This document shows positions 61,767 to 64,000 of a stretch of 64,000 nt of DNA, piece after piece (within the stretch, counting starts at the first letter, position 1; every line of letters begins with the position of its first letter). Source of the DNA: Planctomycetota bacterium (GTDB lineage Bacteria > Planctomycetota > Phycisphaerae > UBA1845); assembly GCA_016200265.1 (NCBI GenBank), contig JACQFE010000011.1, positions 62,001-126,000 on the forward strand, written 5' to 3'. Under the pieces are notes generated by a model. The model made no database searches. It was not told the DNA's origin and saw only the letters and a program-made list of their open reading frames with translations. A program made the translations under genes and the position numbers.

Positions 61767-63632
61767 TTGAACGATAGAACCAAGGTCATTTCCGCAGTTA
61801 TCGTTGTTGCCGTCGTTCTAGGCGGGGGCTGGATTTTTGTTCCAATCCTTCGCGACGCTCCGGACAAGGTTGAGGCGGAAGCGTCGTTGCACCTCGAACG
61901 GGCCAGACGCCTTCTGGAGGAATACCGCCCATCCGAACAACATAAGTCGCTGCTGATCAATCAGCTTCGCGCCGCGAACGTCGATGTCGATGCCAAGGAT
62001 TCGGCGGGATTGGCGGAGGCCCAGGGCGAACATTACCAGGCGACGCATGAAGTGCTCTGGAAGAGTTTTGAGCCCAAGGATTGGGAGCAGTCGCCTCCGC
62101 GACCCGTACGCCCGTCGTATGGCAACCTTGCCGGCCAGATGCGAGAGGGCGTCGCCGAACGCAATAAATCCATGGCCGCAAATCATGGGTTGCTGAAGGA
62201 TGCGTTGAGCGAGATTGAAGATGCATTGTCCGTAACCGTCGGCGATGCATCCGGGCGCAATCATGCCGAAGCGAACCGGCTCAAAGGGGCGATTCAATTT
62301 CAACAAGGGCGGGCTGAGCAGCTCAAGGCAGCATTGAAGCGGGAGGAGGCCGAACTTTATCAATACCAATTGGCGAATCTCGCGGCGCAAACCGTTCAAT
62401 TCGTGAAATCGAAAGATGTCGTTTCCGCAAGTGGAATTAATGAACGGATTGCGGCGGTGAAAAAGGTGTTGTACGAAGCGGACAATGCGACATCCGAGGA
62501 CCAGAAAAGACTCGCCGAACTCGATGCCAGGATAAGCAACATGGAATCGCGGCTGGCTGGTGCCAAGAAGCGGATGGCCGCCGCTCGCGACGCTTCTGAC
62601 AAGATTGTCGCCGCAGGCGTCGATTTCGCGAACGCCAATGGTGCCGCGGAATTCGAGAAAAGACTATCTGAGCAGAATGAGATCATTCGCACGGCCGATC
62701 GAGAAGCGCACCGTTTTCAAACGGGCGGGTTGCCCAAAGCGGAAATTGATGCCAGCGGCGACTTTCTGAAGGGGCGTTATTTTGAAGGCGGATCGCCCAC
62801 AAATCTGACTCCGGAATTCGGGTTGGACCATTATCGAACCGAGCGGGCCGCACTCGCCGCCGTTGTCGAGCGCGGTAAGCAAAGCATCACGGATTTCAAG
62901 AGCGACATCGATCGGCTGCAAGGGATGCGTGACGCGTTTCAGGCGACTGGTGCGAGCGCGGAAAAGCAGCTCGCGGAATGCGCAAAGAACGCGAACGAAG
63001 CCTATTCGCAGCTTAGTCGCATTGAATCCGAGGCCGAAGTCGCGGAAGAAGCCGCGTTGAAGCTCTTCGAATCAGCCGCCGCGTCGTATCAACAGGCGGT
63101 GACCAGTGCGGATGAGTGGGTCAGCGAGGCTCGGGATCATGCCAATGCGCTGTCCCCGGAATCCAAGGAGCGCTCGGCGTGGGGCAGGCGAGAATCCGGC
63201 GGTTGGATGTCCTCATACATTTCCGCAGGCATTGCGGACTGCAAGCTCGCCAAGGCTTGGATTCAGCTCGATCGCTATCTCTCGCATTCGCAAACGGCGA
63301 TGGTTTTTTCGTCGATCGCAGAGCCGCTGGCGATGAAAGAAGTCAACCCCGCCGCCGAGGAAGAAAAGGCGACGCAAGCGAAGACCTCCGGGCTTGAGGA
63401 GATTTCCAAGGCTGTTGCATTGCTTGAAAAGTCGCATAAGACTACTGAAAAAAACTGGACCTTCGTCGCTCAGGCCGCAGTGGCGAATGATCTTGTGGCC
63501 CTATTCGGCGAGAAAAACTACGTGACCGAGGCGGTTGAATCCTATCGATCCGCCCTGAAAGGCCGCGAGGCCGACGCCTCGAATGCACCGCTTGCTGCAC
63601 GGCTCAAGCATCTCGAAGCGACGAGCAAATAG
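61767..63632 (+). CDS. Membrane-anchored coiled-coil protein of unknown function
   Basis: About 621 residues. A TTG at 61767-61769 with AGGAG seven bases upstream is preferred over an ATG 36 codons earlier. An N-terminal helix (VISAVIVVAVVLGGGWIFV) anchors it. Most of the rest is Ala/Glu/Lys-rich coiled coil (RAEQLKAALKREEAELYQYQ, SEDQKRLAELDARISNMESR) and long helices with GGW and LSH segments near the end. No enzyme motif is recognised. It may span the envelope or organise other proteins. It lies divergent to the TrkA-N gene and convergent with the partial gene at the edge. Confidence 0.72.
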   Translation: MNDRTKVISAVIVVAVVLGGGWIFVPILRDAPDKVEAEASLHLERARRLLEEYRPSEQHKSLLINQLRAANVDVDAKDSAGLAEAQGEHYQATHEVLWKSFEPKDWEQSPPRPVRPSYGNLAGQMREGVAERNKSMAANHGLLKDALSEIEDALSVTVGDASGRNHAEANRLKGAIQFQQGRAEQLKAALKREEAELYQYQLANLAAQTVQFVKSKDVVSASGINERIAAVKKVLYEADNATSEDQKRLAELDARISNMESRLAGAKKRMAAARDASDKIVAAGVDFANANGAAEFEKRLSEQNEIIRTADREAHRFQTGGLPKAEIDASGDFLKGRYFEGGSPTNLTPEFGLDHYRTERAALAAVVERGKQSITDFKSDIDRLQGMRDAFQATGASAEKQLAECAKNANEAYSQLSRIESEAEVAEEAALKLFESAAASYQQAVTSADEWVSEARDHANALSPESKERSAWGRRESGGWMSSYISAGIADCKLAKAWIQLDRYLSHSQTAMVFSSIAEPLAMKEVNPAAEEEKATQAKTSGLEEISKAVALLEKSHKTTEKNWTFVAQAAVANDLVALFGEKNYVTEAVESYRSALKGREADASNAPLAARLKHLEATSK

Positions 63633-63681
63633 AACTGGCGCTCGGGCAATGCGGGCGGGGTGAATTCTGTTGGCAGTCAAA

Positions 63682-64000
63682 TCAAAGCTGGTGGGTTTCC
63701 GGCCCTTCATTGGCAGGGCGTGGAGTCAGTTGGATCAATTCCAGGCGGGCTTCGCGTAGAAGCTGCCCATCCGCGTAAAGCTGCACGCGGTATTCACCGG
63801 GTGTGGGAAACGTCAATCCGTGAAATTGCAGGAACAGGTTCGCGACCGCTCGCGGATCATTGAATTGCACCGTCCCCTTGCCTTCAACGATCGGCGCCCG
63901 CTCTTCATTCGAATCGGTGATACGGATCGTGATCTCGTTCTTACCATGTCCATCGGTCAGACAAACATATACGCAAAGCTGCGGATGTGTGGCCGGAAAG
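63682..64000 (-). CDS. DUF6941-like protein, truncated at window edge
   Basis: Only the C-terminal 106 residues or so are inside the window, ending at the stop at 63682. The sequence runs FPATHPQLCVYVCLTDGHGK, then ITIRITDSNEERAPIVEGKG, then FNDPRAVANLFLQFHGLTFP and GEYRVQLYADGQLLREARL. This all-beta layout matches DUF6941 proteins common in planctomycetes, whose role is not known. The N-terminus lies beyond 64000. It is convergent with the coiled-coil protein gene, 50 bases apart. Confidence 0.7.
   Translation of the reverse strand, partial: FPATHPQLCVYVCLTDGHGKNEITIRITDSNEERAPIVEGKGTVQFNDPRAVANLFLQFHGLTFPTPGEYRVQLYADGQLLREARLELIQLTPRPANEGPETHQL

Overview
This 64 kb window looks like a chromosomal piece of a planctomycete (Planctomycetota, possibly Phycisphaerae-related; the class is a guess). 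The pointers are: very large secreted proteins with FG-GAP, beta-helix, thrombospondin type 3, HAF and dockerin-like modules; many lipoproteins and zinc-ribbon membrane proteins of a planctomycete style; an EF-G with the HIDSGKTT P-loop seen in the spd/mitochondrial EF-G1 branch; a cytochrome b6-type/large multihaem cytochrome c/caa3-like oxidase gene cluster; and several families of short intergenic palindromes. No phage, insertion sequence, CRISPR array or rRNA was seen. One tRNA (Leu, CAG) is present.

Layout. 1-3.1 kb: a truncated TlpA-like thioredoxin, an FHA-trypsin membrane protein and a tRNA-dihydrouridine synthase. 3.1-3.7 kb: a non-coding gap with two ParB-binding parS palindromes, one a perfect match to the classical 16-mer. 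3.7-15.3 kb: two giant secreted proteins flank a PilT-like ATPase and a divergent sigma-54 response regulator. 15.5-18.1 kb: a small locus coding for a PqqD-like protein and an HprK-like kinase whose C-terminus continues in frame into a Tat-like leader and a six-cysteine knottin-like tail, with a divergent PilZ protein. 18.2-28.9 kb: a cupin, a Phd/ParE-like toxin-antitoxin pair, a solitary EF-G, a CDF metal transporter, lipoproteins, an NAD-dependent epimerase and a MazG-like enzyme. 29.1-33.7 kb: a thrombospondin type 3 repeat lipoprotein, a PhzF isomerase and a lipid kinase.

33.9-53.0 kb is the main functional block, nearly all on the plus strand: HEAT-like membrane protein, ferredoxin-Rieske fusion, cytochrome b6-like subunit (with the cysteine that binds haem c_n in b6f complexes), a long subunit IV-like protein, a 1430-residue octahaem cytochrome c, a cupredoxin-like protein, oxidase subunits II, I, III and IV, two tiny membrane proteins, haem A synthase, haem O synthase, an ABC exporter, a SCO copper chaperone and a DUF420 protein. 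Together they could form a quinol-to-oxygen electron chain with its cofactor assembly factors: quinol -> Rieske/cyt b -> multihaem c and/or cupredoxin -> CuA/haem a3-CuB.

53.1-64 kb: two micro-ORFs with strong ribosome binding sites, tRNA-Leu, a LolA/DUF2092-like protein, zinc-ribbon and small membrane proteins, an ABC transporter operon (permease, ATPase, 817-residue membrane protein), a TrkA-N protein, a coiled-coil membrane protein and a truncated DUF6941-like protein at the right edge. Gaps between genes carry at least seven repeat families, one of which has become the C-terminus of the HEAT-like protein. All functions are read from sequence motifs; no database search was possible.
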